Source: JABDIP01 sp965250245
GTDB lineage: Bacteria; Pseudomonadota; Alphaproteobacteria; DSM-16000; Inquilinaceae
Reading direction: 5' to 3'
DNA: 64,000 nt
Assembly (NCBI GenBank): GCA_965250245.1
Contig: OZ252296.1
Coordinates: 1,550,001 to 1,614,000 of the forward strand
Below the pieces are notes generated by a model that saw only the letters and a program-made list of their open reading frames with translations, did not search any database and had not been told where the DNA came from. The position numbers and the translations under genes were made by a program. Positions 54,237 to 64,000 of this stretch are shown piece by piece. How positions within the stretch are numbered: the stretch's first letter is position 1; each line of letters opens with the position of its first letter.

Positions 54237-54836
54237 ATGAAGCTGAACGAGATTCGCGACAACGAGGGCGCCCGCAAGAAGCGCGTTCGCGTCGGCCGTG
54301 GTGCGGCCTCGGGCAAGGGCAAGACCGGCGGTCGCGGCCAGAAGGGGCAGAAGAGCCGGACCGGCGTCGCGCTGAACGGGTTCGAGGGTGGCCAGATGCC
54401 GCTCTATCGCCGCCTGCCCAAGCGCGGCTTCAACAACCCGTTCCGCAAGGACTACGCGGTGGTCAATCTGGGCCGGCTGCAGCAGGCGATCGACGCCAAG
54501 AAGCTGGACGCCAAGGGCACCGTCGACGGCGCCGCCCTGGTGGCCGCCGGCGTCGTGTCCAAGCTGGGCGACGGCATCCGGCTGCTGGCCAAGGGCGAGC
54601 TGAGCGCCAAGCTGACCATCGAGGTCGCCGGCGCGTCGGCGGCGGCGGTCGCGGCGGTGGAGAAGGCCGGCGGCAAGGTCGTGGTCTCGTCGGGCAAGCC
54701 GGCCAAGAAGGCCGCCCCTAAGGAGGCTGCTTCCAAGGAGGCTGCTCCCAAGGCGGCTGCTCCCAAGGCGGCGGACAAGAAGGCCGAGGCTCCCGAGGAG
54801 CCGGCGGCCGAGGCGGATTCGGGCGCGGACGGTTAA
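54237..54836 (+). CDS. rplO: 50S ribosomal protein L15 with low-complexity C-terminal tail
   Basis: Residues 1-152 are L15, with the Gly-rich N-terminus (GRGAASGKGKTGGRGQKGQK) and the FEGGQMPLYRRLPKRGF motif. From about 153 to 199 there is an added Ala/Lys/Glu/Pro tail (KKAAPKEAASKEAAPKAAAP). Part of it is encoded by a 15-bp tandem repeat (about 54719-54770). Typical L15 is about 145-160 residues. L15 is a late 50S assembly protein. Confidence 0.97.
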   Translation: MKLNEIRDNEGARKKRVRVGRGAASGKGKTGGRGQKGQKSRTGVALNGFEGGQMPLYRRLPKRGFNNPFRKDYAVVNLGRLQQAIDAKKLDAKGTVDGAALVAAGVVSKLGDGIRLLAKGELSAKLTIEVAGASAAAVAAVEKAGGKVVVSSGKPAKKAAPKEAASKEAAPKAAAPKAADKKAEAPEEPAAEADSGADG

Positions 54837-54906
54837 CGTCGCGCCCCTCCGTGCCTAAATAGGGAGTTCCGCTCCTTAAACCATTTGCCGAACCGCCGAG
54901 GGTGAT

Positions 54907-56258
<1,352 letters not shown>

Positions 56259-56262
<4 letters not shown>

Positions 56263-56900
56263 GGTTGATTCTGCTTGGGCCGCCGGGCGCGGGGAAAGGA
56301 ACGCAGGCCAAGCGGCTCGAGCAGAAGCACGGTTTGAAGCAGTTGTCGACCGGCGACATGCTGCGGGCGGTCGTCGCCAGCGGCAGCCCGCTCGGCCGCG
56401 AGGCCAAGGCGATCATGGATGCCGGCAAGCTGGTCTCCGACGACATCATGATCCGCATGATCTCCGAGCGCATCGACGAGCCGGACTGCAGCGGCGGCTT
56501 CATCCTCGACGGCTTTCCGCGCACCGTGCCGCAGGCCGAGGCGCTGGACGACATGCTGGAGGAGAAGGCGCTGGGCCTGGACGCGGTCATCGAGATCACC
56601 GTCGATGACGCCGCCCTGGCGGAACGCATCGCCGGCCGCTTCACCTGCGCCACCTGCGGCGCGGGCTACAACGACAAGTTCCAGCTGCCGAAGGTGGAAG
56701 GGGTGTGCGACGTCTGCGGCGGCACCGAGTTCAACCGCCGCTCCGACGACACCATCGAGACGGTGTCCAAGCGGTTGGAGGCCTATCATGCGCAGACCGC
56801 GCCGATCCTTCCGTACTACCGCGAGAAGGGCATCCTGAAGGCGGTCGACGGCATGCAGGACATCGACGCCGTGACCCTCGAGATCGAGGAGATTCTGTAG
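56259..56900 (+). CDS. adk: adenylate kinase
   Basis: This 213-residue enzyme interconverts ATP, ADP and AMP. The P-loop GPPGAGKGTQAK lies at residues 6-17 and the AMP-binding segment has DGFPRTVPQAE. The LID domain (about residues 123-160) carries CATC and CDVC, four cysteines of the zinc-binding type. It is translationally coupled to secY, a conserved arrangement in alphaproteobacteria. Confidence 0.98.
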
Positions 56901-56912
56901 CGTCGGCAGGTG

Positions 56913-56940
56913 TTGACTTGGGGGTCTTCGGGCCTATAAT
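56913..56940 (+). promoter_or_regulatory. promoter of the alpha operon
   Basis: TTGACT (56913-56918) and a perfect TATAAT (56935-56940) are separated by 16 bp, directly after adk and about 145 bp upstream of rpsM. This gives the rpsM-rpsK-rpoA-rplQ group its own strong start and a leader of about 140 nt where S4 or another protein could act. Confidence 0.8.
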
Positions 56941-57086
56941 CGCGCCGCTTCGGACCTGGGACAGGCCGGAAACGCTTGTTCTGTTCCAACCGCGGCCCAA
57001 CGAACGGATGTGATTTCGGACAGGACGGCGCGACAGTGCGCCGGACCCGGGCCGGGCGGCATCGACAGAGATTTAGGAGAACCGGC

Positions 57087-57455
57087 GTGGCGCGTATTGC
57101 TGGCGTCAATATTCCGACCCAGAAGCGGGTCGAGATTGCGTTGACCTACATTCACGGGATCGGCCGCACCACCGCGTCCAAGATCTGCGGCGATTTGGGC
57201 ATCCCGCGCGAGCGCCGGGTGAACGAACTCACCGAGGATGAGCTGCTGCGCATCCGCGAGACCATCGACTCCGACCAGCAGGTCGAGGGCGACCTTCGGC
57301 GCGAGGTGGCGATGAACATCAAGCGGCTGATGGACATGGGCTGCTATCGCGGCCTGCGCCACCGCAAGGGGCTGCCGGTCCGCGGCCAGCGCACCCACAC
57401 CAATGCCCGGACCCGCAAGGGCCCGGCCAAGCCGATCGCCGGCAAGAAGAAATAG
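57087..57455 (+). CDS. rpsM: 30S ribosomal protein S13
   Basis: This 122-residue S13 starts at a GTG (57087) with AGGAGA 6 nt upstream, giving MARIAGVNIPTQKRV. The C-terminal GLPVRGQRTHTNARTRKGP is conserved and contacts P-site tRNA. The open frame further upstream is leader. Confidence 0.98.
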   Translation: MARIAGVNIPTQKRVEIALTYIHGIGRTTASKICGDLGIPRERRVNELTEDELLRIRETIDSDQQVEGDLRREVAMNIKRLMDMGCYRGLRHRKGLPVRGQRTHTNARTRKGPAKPIAGKKK

Positions 57456-57485
57456 CCCGCGGGCAGTTCAAGGAAACATCAGACA

Positions 57486-57881
57486 ATGGCCAAATCGCCC
57501 GCAGCCGGGCGCGTCCGCCGGCGCGAACGCAAGAACATCACCTCCGGCGTCGCGCATGTGAACGCCTCGTTCAACAACACCATGATCACCATCAGCGACG
57601 CCCAGGGCAACGCCATCTCCTGGTCCTCGGCTGGCGCGATGGGCTTCAAGGGCAGCCGGAAATCGACCCCCTATGCCGCCCAGATGGCGGCCGAGGATGC
57701 CGGCAAGAAGGCCCAGGAACACGGCATGAAGGTGCTGGAGGTCACGGTCAAGGGACCGGGCTCGGGACGCGAGTCGGCGCTGCGCGCGCTGCAGGCGGTC
57801 GGCTTCCAGATCACCTCCATCCGCGATGTCACGCCGATCCCGCATAACGGCGTGCGGCCCCGCAAGAAGCGGCGCGTCTAA
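57486..57881 (+). CDS. rpsK: 30S ribosomal protein S11
   Basis: This 131-residue S11 lies on the 30S platform. It has the conserved HVNASFNNTMITISDAQGN and the C-terminal TPIPHNGVRPRKKRRV. It follows rpsM by 30 bp. Confidence 0.99.
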   Translation: MAKSPAAGRVRRRERKNITSGVAHVNASFNNTMITISDAQGNAISWSSAGAMGFKGSRKSTPYAAQMAAEDAGKKAQEHGMKVLEVTVKGPGSGRESALRALQAVGFQITSIRDVTPIPHNGVRPRKKRRV

Positions 57882-58033
57882 GACCAATCGCAATCGGTTC
57901 CCGGTCCGGGACAGCGGCCGTCCGCCACGCGGCCGCCACGAATGGGATCGGTTAGCCTGGCGCCGGCTGAGTCGCGCCGTTGCATGCAGGCCCGCGCATT
58001 TCGGGTCGGACGTTGGCGAAAGGACCATTATCC

Positions 58034-59050
58034 GTGCTGCAGAGAAACTGGCAGGAACTCATCAAGCCCAACGCGCTGGACATCGTCGGCGGCGACGATC
58101 CGCAGCGCAAGGCGACCATCGTCGCCGAGCCGCTGGAGCGCGGCTTCGGCCTGACCCTCGGCAACGCGCTGCGCCGCGTGCTGCTGTCCTCGCTCCAGGG
58201 GGCGGCGGTCACCTCGCTGCAGATCGACGGCGTGCTGCACGAGTTCTCCTCGATCCCCGGCGTGCGCGAGGATGTCACCGACATCGTGCTGAACGTGAAG
58301 GGCCTGGCGCTGCGCATGCACGCCGAGGGGCCGAAGCGCATGCGCCTGCATGCGGAAGGCCCGGGCCCGGTCACCGCCGGCCAGATCATCACCGGCCCGG
58401 ACATCGAGATCATGGACCCGGATTTGGTGATCTGCACCCTGGACAACGACGCCCGTCTCAACATGGAGATGACCGTCAACCTCGGTAAGGGCTATGTCCC
58501 GGCCGCCCAAAACCGGCCCGAGGACGCGCCGATCGGCCTGATCCCGGTCGACTCCCTGTACAGCCCGGTGCGCCGCGTCTCCTACAAGGTCGACAACACC
58601 CGCGTCGGCCAGGTCACCGACTACGACAAGCTGTCGCTGGTGGTGGAGACCAACGGCTCGGTGACGCCGGAAGACGCGGTGGCGCTGGCCGCCCGCATCC
58701 TGCAGGACCAGCTTCGCCTGTTCGTCAACTTCGAGGAGCCGCAGGCCCAGCGGACCGAGGAGTCCCAGGACGAGGTGCCGTTCAACCGCAACCTGCTGCG
58801 CAAGGTCGACGAGCTGGAGCTCTCGGTCCGCTCGGCGAACTGCCTGAAGAACGACAACATCGTCTATATCGGCGATCTGGTGCAGAAGTCGGAGGCGGAG
58901 ATGCTCCGCACCCCGAATTTCGGCCGCAAGTCGCTGAACGAGATCAAGGAAGTCTTGTCCCAGATGGGTCTGCATCTCGGCATGGAGATCCCCAACTGGC
59001 CGCCGGAGAACATCGAGGATCTGGCGAAGAAACTGGAAGAGCCTTACTAA
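58034..59050 (+). CDS. rpoA: DNA-directed RNA polymerase subunit alpha
   Basis: This 338-residue subunit starts at a GTG (58034) giving VLQRNWQELIKPNAL, the usual alphaproteobacterial N-terminus. The N-terminal domain has GFGLTLGNALRRVLLSS for dimerisation and beta binding; the C-terminal domain (about residues 250-325) has LKNDNIVYIGDLVQKSEAE and NFGRKSLNEIKEVL. The absence of rpsD between rpsK and rpoA is normal in this class. Confidence 0.98.
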   Translation: MLQRNWQELIKPNALDIVGGDDPQRKATIVAEPLERGFGLTLGNALRRVLLSSLQGAAVTSLQIDGVLHEFSSIPGVREDVTDIVLNVKGLALRMHAEGPKRMRLHAEGPGPVTAGQIITGPDIEIMDPDLVICTLDNDARLNMEMTVNLGKGYVPAAQNRPEDAPIGLIPVDSLYSPVRRVSYKVDNTRVGQVTDYDKLSLVVETNGSVTPEDAVALAARILQDQLRLFVNFEEPQAQRTEESQDEVPFNRNLLRKVDELELSVRSANCLKNDNIVYIGDLVQKSEAEMLRTPNFGRKSLNEIKEVLSQMGLHLGMEIPNWPPENIEDLAKKLEEPY

Positions 59051-59182
59051 GGGCGCGTTACCGGGCCGCGGTGGCCCGATGCCGGCGAACCCGCTGCCGG
59101 TGGTCCGTCAGGACACCGGCCGGGGCGGCGGCACCCGAAATGGACCTCGTGCGCGAGGCCGCAGCTTGAGGAGGACACTGCC

Positions 59183-59602
59183 ATGCGTCATGGAATGAGC
59201 GGACGCAAACTGAACCGGACGAGCAGCCATCGCAAGGCGATGTTCGCCAACATGGCCGCCGCGCTGATCAAGCACGAGCAGATCAAGACCACCCTGCCCA
59301 AGGCCAAGGAGCTGCGGCCGATCGCCGAGAAGCTGGTGACCCTGGGCAAGAAGGGCGGCCTGCACAATCGTCGCCGCGCCTTCGCCATGCTGCGCGACGA
59401 CGCCATGGTGACCAAGCTGTTCGACGCCCTTGCCGACCGCTACAAGGATCGCTCGGGCGGCTATACGCGGGTCCTGAAGGCCGGGTTCCGGTACGGCGAT
59501 GCCGCGCCGATGGCGTTCATCGAATTCGTCGACCGCGATCCCGAGGCCAAGGGCCAGGACAGCGGCCCGACCCAGGACGGGGCGGAAGACGACGACGAGT
59601 AG
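59183..59602 (+). CDS. rplQ: 50S ribosomal protein L17
   Basis: This 139-residue L17 begins MRHGMSGRKLNRTSSHRKAM and contains YTRVLKAGFRYGDAAPMA. It ends in a short acidic tail (AKGQDSGPTQDGAEDDDE). It closes the alpha operon and lies near the tunnel exit. A GC-rich hairpin follows. Confidence 0.98.
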   Translation: MRHGMSGRKLNRTSSHRKAMFANMAAALIKHEQIKTTLPKAKELRPIAEKLVTLGKKGGLHNRRRAFAMLRDDAMVTKLFDALADRYKDRSGGYTRVLKAGFRYGDAAPMAFIEFVDRDPEAKGQDSGPTQDGAEDDDE

Positions 59603-59630
59603 GCCCGGCATCGGGCAGAGACTGCGGATG

Positions 59631-59656
59631 ATCGGGCGGCCTTGGTGCCGCCCGAT
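59631..59656 (+). terminator. hairpin after rplQ
   Basis: A perfect 10-bp stem (ATCGGGCGGC at 59631-59640, GCCGCCCGAT at 59647-59656) with a 6-nt loop lies 29 bp after the rplQ stop. It is followed by only a short T stretch (GCCGTTTC), so termination is probable but not textbook. Confidence 0.65.
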
Positions 59657-59719
59657 GCCGTTTCGGGCCTGTCGCAGGCGTGACCTGCCGGTGAACGGCA
59701 TCGCTGGTATGATGGCGGC

Positions 59720-61129
59720 ATGCATAGACGGTTCTTGACAGCTCTGGCCATGATCCTGGCCCTCTGCGCCCCGGCCATCGGCCAGGAACGCACGGTTCCG
59801 GAGAGCCGCGAGCAGATCACTCTGAGCTTCGCGCCGCTGGTGCGCGAGACGGCGCCGGCGGTGGTCAATATCTATACCCGGCGCGTAGTGCAGCAGCGCC
59901 GTGTCTCGCCGCTGTTCGACGACCCGTTCTTCCGCCGCTTCTTCGGCGACGACGTGCCCTTCGGCCGGCCCCAGGAGCGCACCCAGGACGCGCTCGGCTC
60001 GGGCGTGATCGTCGCGTCGGACGGGCTGATCGTCACCAACCACCACGTCATCAACGAGGCCGACGAAATCACCGTCGTGCTGACCGACCGCCGCGAGTTC
60101 GATGCCGAGATCATCCTGTCCGACGAGGACACCGATCTGGCCATGCTGCGCATCGACACCGGCGGCGAGGATCTGCCGCATCTGGTGCTGGCCGACAGCG
60201 ACGATCTGGAGGTCGGTGACTTGGTGCTGGCGATCGGCAACCCGTTCGGGGTTGGGCAGACGGTGACCAGCGGTATCGTTTCCGCCCTGGCGCGCACCAC
60301 TGGCGGGATCACCGATTACAGCTTCTTCATCCAGACCGACGCCGCCATCAATCCCGGAAACTCGGGCGGCGCGCTGGTCACCATGGATGGCCGGCTGGTC
60401 GGCGTGAACAGCGCCATCTACAGCCGCAGCGGCGGCTCCCTGGGCATCGGCTTCGCCATCCCGGCCAACATGGTCCGCGCGGTGATGGCCAGCGTCGGCA
60501 GCGGCGGCCGCGTCACGCGCCCCTGGCTGGGTGCGGCCGGCCAGCTCGTTACCCAGGACATCGCCCAGTCCATGGGCCTGGCGGCGCCGGGCGGCGTGGT
60601 GGTCAACCGCATCGATCCGGGCAGCCCGGCGGAGCGGTCGGGCCTGCTGGTCGGCGACGTCGTCCTGGCTGTCAACGGCCGCGAGGTGGCGACGCCGGAC
60701 GGGCTGCGCTTCCGCATCGCGACGCTGGAGATCGGTGGCCAATCGACCCTGACGGTCCGGCGTGGCGAGCAGACAATGGACCTCACCTTCGATGTCATCG
60801 CGCCCCCGGAGGTGCCGCCGCGCCAGATCACCCGGTTAGTCAGCCGCACCCCGCTGCAGGGCGCGGTGGTCGCCAACCTGTCGCCCGCCCTGATCGCCGA
60901 GATCGGCTATGAGGGCAGTCTCCGCCAGGGCGTGATCGTGCTGGACGTCCTGCGGGGCAGTGCTGCCCGGCGCCTGCGGCTCCAGCCCGGCGACGTGATC
61001 ACCCGGGTCAACGGCACCGATATCGCCGGCGTGACCGAGCTGGAACAGGTGCTGGAACGGCCCGCCTCCCGCTGGACGATCGCCGTCCGGCGCGGCGAGC
61101 GCACACTCGAGACCACCGTCAGTGGCTAG
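59720..61129 (+). CDS. periplasmic serine protease, DegP/Do family
   Basis: This 469-residue exported protease has a signal peptide (about residues 1-21, ending AIGQ). The trypsin-like domain carries the complete triad: His in TNHHVI (about residue 110), Asp in DEDTDLAML (about 140) and Ser in NPGNSGGAL (about 216). Two PDZ domains follow (about 255-350, with GSPAERSGLLVGDVV, and about 375-465, with GSAARRLRLQPGDVI). It degrades or holds misfolded envelope proteins. Its end overlaps the rarA start by 8 bp. A catalytically degenerate relative is encoded at 19633-20667. Confidence 0.94.
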   Translation: MHRRFLTALAMILALCAPAIGQERTVPESREQITLSFAPLVRETAPAVVNIYTRRVVQQRRVSPLFDDPFFRRFFGDDVPFGRPQERTQDALGSGVIVASDGLIVTNHHVINEADEITVVLTDRREFDAEIILSDEDTDLAMLRIDTGGEDLPHLVLADSDDLEVGDLVLAIGNPFGVGQTVTSGIVSALARTTGGITDYSFFIQTDAAINPGNSGGALVTMDGRLVGVNSAIYSRSGGSLGIGFAIPANMVRAVMASVGSGGRVTRPWLGAAGQLVTQDIAQSMGLAAPGGVVVNRIDPGSPAERSGLLVGDVVLAVNGREVATPDGLRFRIATLEIGGQSTLTVRRGEQTMDLTFDVIAPPEVPPRQITRLVSRTPLQGAVVANLSPALIAEIGYEGSLRQGVIVLDVLRGSAARRLRLQPGDVITRVNGTDIAGVTELEQVLERPASRWTIAVRRGERTLETTVSG

Positions 61130-62462
61130 GCGCAAGGGCGGCGGCGACACCGGCACGGCCGGGCTGTTCGAGCCGCTGGCGCCGCGCCCGCTCGCCGACC
61201 GGCTGCGGCCGGGATCGCTCGACGACCTCGTCGGCCAGGACCATCTGGTGCGCGGCGAGGGCCCGATCGCGCGCATGGTCTCCGCGCGGCGCCTGGCCTC
61301 CATGATCCTGTGGGGGCCGCCCGGCTGCGGCAAGACCACGCTGGCGCGGCTGCTGGCCGACAAGACCGACCTGCATTTCGAGCCGCTCTCGGCGATCTTC
61401 ACCGGCGTCGCCGACCTGCGGAAGGTCTTCGATCAGGCCCGCGACCGGCGGGCCGCGGGCGGCGGCACGCTGCTGTTCGTCGACGAGATCCACCGATTCA
61501 ACCGCTCGCAGCAGGACGCCTTCCTGCCGGTGGTCGAGGACGGCACCATCACCCTGGTCGGCGCCACAACCGAGAACCCGTCCTTCGAGCTGAACCCGCC
61601 GGTGCTGTCCCGCTGCCAGGTCTTCGTGCTGCGGCGGCTGGACGAAGAGGCGCTGGAGCAGTTGTTGCTGCGCGCCGAGGCGACCGAGGACCGGCCGCTG
61701 CCCCTGACCGACGACGCAAGGACGGCATTGAAGGCCATGGCTGATGGCGACGGCCGATTCCTGTTTAACCTGTGCGAGGAGCTGTTCGCCCTCTCACCCG
61801 ACGAACCGCTGGACGCGGCCTCGCTGGCCGGGGCGGTGCAGCGCCGCGCGCCGCTCTACGACAAGGCCCAGGAAGGCCATTACAACCTGATCAGCGCGCT
61901 GCATAAGAGCCTGCGCGGCTCGGACACCGATGCGGCGCTCTACTGGCTGGCACGCATGCTGGCCGGCGGCGAAGATCCGCTCTATGTCGCGCGCCGCATC
62001 GTCCGCTTCGCGGTCGAGGATGTCGGCATGGCCGACCCCCAGGCGCTGACGCAATGCCTGGCGGCCTGGGACACGTATGAACGACTCGGATCTCCGGAGG
62101 GCGAGCTGGCCATCGCCCAGGCCGTCATCTATCTCGGCACGGCTCCAAAATCCAATGCCGGCTATACCGCCTACAAGGGCGCGATGGCGGCGGCACGGGA
62201 GACCGGAAGCCTGATGCCGCCGATGCACATCCTGAATGCGCCGACCCGGATGATGAAGGAGCTCGGCTACGGCAAGGGCTACGAATACGACCACGACACC
62301 GCGGAAGGCTTCTCCGGCCAGAACTACTTCCCGGACGGCATGGACCGCCGCGCCTTCTACCAGCCCGTCGATCGTGGATTCGAACGCGAGGTCCGCAAGC
62401 GGCTCGACTACTGGGCCAGGCTCAGGGCCCGCGGCGGCGGCCCTTCGGACGACGGGTCCTGA
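61122..62462 (+). CDS. rarA: replication-associated recombination protein RarA (MgsA)
   Basis: This 446-residue AAA+ ATPase acts at stalled replication forks. The N-terminal part has Walker A GPPGCGKTTLA (about residues 65-75), Walker B LLFVDEIHRFN (about 117-127) and sensor 1 VGATTENPSF. The C-terminal part has the family's ISALHKSLRGSDTDAALYWLARML and YPNxFPDG-like QNYFPDGM. It starts at a GTG (61122) within the end of the protease gene, so translation is coupled. Confidence 0.96.
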   Translation: MARRKGGGDTGTAGLFEPLAPRPLADRLRPGSLDDLVGQDHLVRGEGPIARMVSARRLASMILWGPPGCGKTTLARLLADKTDLHFEPLSAIFTGVADLRKVFDQARDRRAAGGGTLLFVDEIHRFNRSQQDAFLPVVEDGTITLVGATTENPSFELNPPVLSRCQVFVLRRLDEEALEQLLLRAEATEDRPLPLTDDARTALKAMADGDGRFLFNLCEELFALSPDEPLDAASLAGAVQRRAPLYDKAQEGHYNLISALHKSLRGSDTDAALYWLARMLAGGEDPLYVARRIVRFAVEDVGMADPQALTQCLAAWDTYERLGSPEGELAIAQAVIYLGTAPKSNAGYTAYKGAMAAARETGSLMPPMHILNAPTRMMKELGYGKGYEYDHDTAEGFSGQNYFPDGMDRRAFYQPVDRGFEREVRKRLDYWARLRARGGGPSDDGS

Positions 62463-62494
62463 CAGGGCGGCATCTCGGGAGCGTTCACCGGACC

Positions 62495-63040
62495 ATGGAA
62501 CTGGACCTTCTGCCGCGTACCGCCGGCCGGATAGCGCTGCGCCGCCTGCGTGTCGCCGACCTCGCCGCCTTCCAGGCCTATCGCTGCGATCCCCAGGTGG
62601 CCCGCTATCAGGGTTGGGACACGATGAGCGATGACCAGGCACGGTCCTTTCTGGCCGACGTGGCGGAAGGCGCACTGCTGCAACCCGGACATTGGAGCCA
62701 GATCGCCATTGCGGGCGTGCCGGATGACGCGCTGCTCGGCGACATCGGCCTCTTCGTCTCCGCCGACGAGACCGAGGCCGAGGTTGGCATCACGCTCCGC
62801 CGCGAGGCCCAGGGGCAGGGCCTGGCCGCCGAAGCCCTTGGAGAGGCCATCCGCTTGCTGTTCGACCGCACGGCGGTGAGCCGGGTCGTCGGCATCACCG
62901 ATATCCGCAACGATCCCTCGGTCGCGCTCCTGCAGCGCGTCGGCATGCGCAAGGCCGGGGTCCAGGAATCGGTCGTCAAGGGCGAGACCTGCAGCGAGAT
63001 CGTCTATGCCGTCACGCGGGCGGAGGCGGGGCGGGCCTGA
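62495..63040 (+). CDS. GNAT-family N-acetyltransferase
   Basis: This 181-residue protein has the GNAT fold of the RimJ/ribosomal-protein type: LRRLRVADLAAFQAY at the N-terminus, the acetyl-CoA-binding stretch REAQGQGLAAEALGEAI (about residues 108-124) and VVGITDIRNDPSVALLQRVGM (about 130-150). The substrate is unknown. It lies 32 bp after rarA and may be co-transcribed. Confidence 0.92.
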   Translation: MELDLLPRTAGRIALRRLRVADLAAFQAYRCDPQVARYQGWDTMSDDQARSFLADVAEGALLQPGHWSQIAIAGVPDDALLGDIGLFVSADETEAEVGITLRREAQGQGLAAEALGEAIRLLFDRTAVSRVVGITDIRNDPSVALLQRVGMRKAGVQESVVKGETCSEIVYAVTRAEAGRA

Positions 63041-63103
63041 TCCCTTGCCCGGCGCCACGGCTTGCCGATAGGGTGCGGCGCGTCCGCCCGCGGGGTCCTG
63101 ACC

Positions 63104-63487
63104 ATGAAGATGATACTTGCCGTAGCCGCCGGCGGCGCCTTTGGCGCCGTGGCCCGATACCTTGTCATGGTCGGCGTCGGCCGGCTGCTGGGACCGCACG
63201 ACTTTCCCTGGGGCACGCTTACCGTCAATGTGGTCGGATCGGTCCTGATGGGCGTGCTCATCGAGGTTCTTGCGCTGACATGGTCGCCCAGCCAGGAGGT
63301 GCGCGCCCTCCTGGTCGTTGGGGTGCTGGGCGCCTTCACGACCTTCTCGACCTTCTCGCTGGACGTCGTAGGGCTGTTCGAACGCGGCCAGACCCTGTTC
63401 GTGGCCGCCTATGTGGTCGGATCGGTGCTGCTGTGCGTCGGCGGACTCCTGGCCGGGCTGCATCTCATGCGCCTGGTCTTGCGGTAG
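63104..63487 (+). CDS. crcB: fluoride efflux transporter CrcB
   Basis: This 127-residue protein has four hydrophobic segments and the Fluc signatures GGAFGAVARY (about residues 9-18), WGTLTVNVVGS (about 41-51) and GAFTTFSTFS (about 74-83) that line the fluoride pores. It works as a dimer in the inner membrane. The ATG at 63104 gives the family start. I see no fluoride riboswitch in the short upstream gap. rarA-crcB-rluC neighbours are common in this class. Confidence 0.96.
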   Translation: MKMILAVAAGGAFGAVARYLVMVGVGRLLGPHDFPWGTLTVNVVGSVLMGVLIEVLALTWSPSQEVRALLVVGVLGAFTTFSTFSLDVVGLFERGQTLFVAAYVVGSVLLCVGGLLAGLHLMRLVLR

Positions 63488-63491
63488 CCCG

Positions 63492-64000
63492 ATGTCGGGC
63501 GTGGCGCAACGGGCCGTGGAGCCGGCCGAGGCCGGCATGCGGCTGGATCGCTGGTTCAAGCAGCACTATCCGGGCCTCGGCCATGGGCGGCTGGAGAAGC
63601 TTCTGCGGACCGGACAGGTCCGGGTCGACGGCCGAAGGGCCAAGGCCGGCCAGCGCCTCGACGCCGGTCAGACGATCCGGGTGCCGCCGGTCGGCGACGC
63701 GCAGACGCGCTCTAGCAGGGCGGCGCGGCCGGCCGCCTCGCAGGCGGATGCGGATCTGGCCCGTTCCATCGTGCTGTACCGGGACGAGTCGGTGATCGCG
63801 GTGAACAAGCCGTCCGGGCTGGCGGTACAGGGCGGGGCGAAGACGACCCGGCATCTCGACGGCATGCTCGACGCGCTGCGGTTCGGGGCCGATGAGCGGC
63901 CGCGCCTGGTGCACCGGCTGGACCGGGACACCAGCGGCGTGCTGCTCCTGGCCCGTACCGCGCCGGCCGCACGCGCCCTGACCGCGCGGTTCCGCGGCAA
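63492..64000 (+). CDS. rluC: RluC-type 23S rRNA pseudouridine synthase (3' partial)
   Basis: The frame runs open from the ATG at 63492 to the window edge (169 codons). It shows an N-terminal S4 RNA-binding domain (MRLDRWFKQHYP; KLLRTGQVRVDGRRAK, about residues 16-60), then the pseudouridine synthase domain with VNKPSGLAVQ and the catalytic motif HRLDRDTSGVLLL (about residues 141-153; the Asp of RLDRDT is catalytic). The end lies beyond the window. It begins 4 bp after crcB. Confidence 0.93.
   Translation, partial: MSGVAQRAVEPAEAGMRLDRWFKQHYPGLGHGRLEKLLRTGQVRVDGRRAKAGQRLDAGQTIRVPPVGDAQTRSSRAARPAASQADADLARSIVLYRDESVIAVNKPSGLAVQGGAKTTRHLDGMLDALRFGADERPRLVHRLDRDTSGVLLLARTAPAARALTARFRG

Noticed and set aside
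63041..63103. Fluoride riboswitch before crcB
   Set aside because: The 63-bp gap is too short and lacks the expected conserved pairing.

Overview
The window reads as high-GC chromosomal DNA of an alphaproteobacterium, most likely a free-living (marine or soil) member of the Rhodospirillales. This rests on a DUF2336 protein, a fused TAXI-type TRAP permease with a DUF3394-like tail, EF-Tu/secE/nusG/rplKAJL/rpoBC joined directly to the str, S10, spc and alpha ribosomal operons, an alpha operon without rpsD, and the order rplQ-degP-rarA-crcB-rluC. The genus cannot be fixed from sequence alone.

Layout. (1) 1-15 kb, metabolic and envelope genes: a TAXI-TRAP uptake system with a universal stress protein, a DUF2336 protein, a coiled-coil membrane protein coupled to a vWA lipoprotein, an AhpD-like protein, a DUF1499 protein, a proline-racemase-family enzyme with a Ser/Thr active-site pair, and an aldehyde dehydrogenase. 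A low-GC segment (about 10.8-12.25 kb) with an M23-type peptidase gene lies between the racemase gene and a truncated second copy of its 3' end. (2) 15-26 kb, accessory zone: a Bcr/CflA-type drug exporter preceded by its own promoter, a 15-codon leader peptide and an intrinsic terminator; a four-gene minus-strand cassette with a TIR-like protein ending at the 3' end of a tRNA-Thr gene; a degenerate HtrA-like protein; CpdB; an orphan PAAR-like (DUF4150) protein; two SPOUT methyltransferases; and an unknown protein with the T-x5-C...H signature of LSGC-type deamidase toxins. (3) 26-59.6 kb, the translation/transcription core: tRNA-Tyr, tRNA-Gly, tuf, tRNA-Trp, secE, nusG, rplKAJL, rpoBC, rpsLG, fusA, a second tuf, the S10/spc genes to secY-adk, then rpsMK-rpoA-rplQ. 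(4) 59.6-64 kb: DegP-like protease, RarA, a GNAT acetyltransferase, CrcB and the start of an RluC-type pseudouridine synthase.

The core genes are co-directional and tightly packed, with regulatory breaks at rplA-rplJ (long leader), rplL-rpoB (strong hairpin), rpoC-rpsL (terminator, promoter, leader hairpins) and adk-rpsM (consensus-like promoter). Three ribosomal proteins carry unusual low-complexity tails: L3 (acidic, C-terminal, about 80 residues), L15 (mixed charge, C-terminal, about 47) and L30 (Lys/Ala/Pro-rich, N-terminal, about 120).

The best leads for undescribed biology are the attenuator-controlled exporter, the TIR-like cassette beside tRNA-Thr, the LSGC protein near an orphan PAAR-like protein, the M23 insert, the membrane/vWA pair behind a 19-bp palindrome, and the L30 extension.
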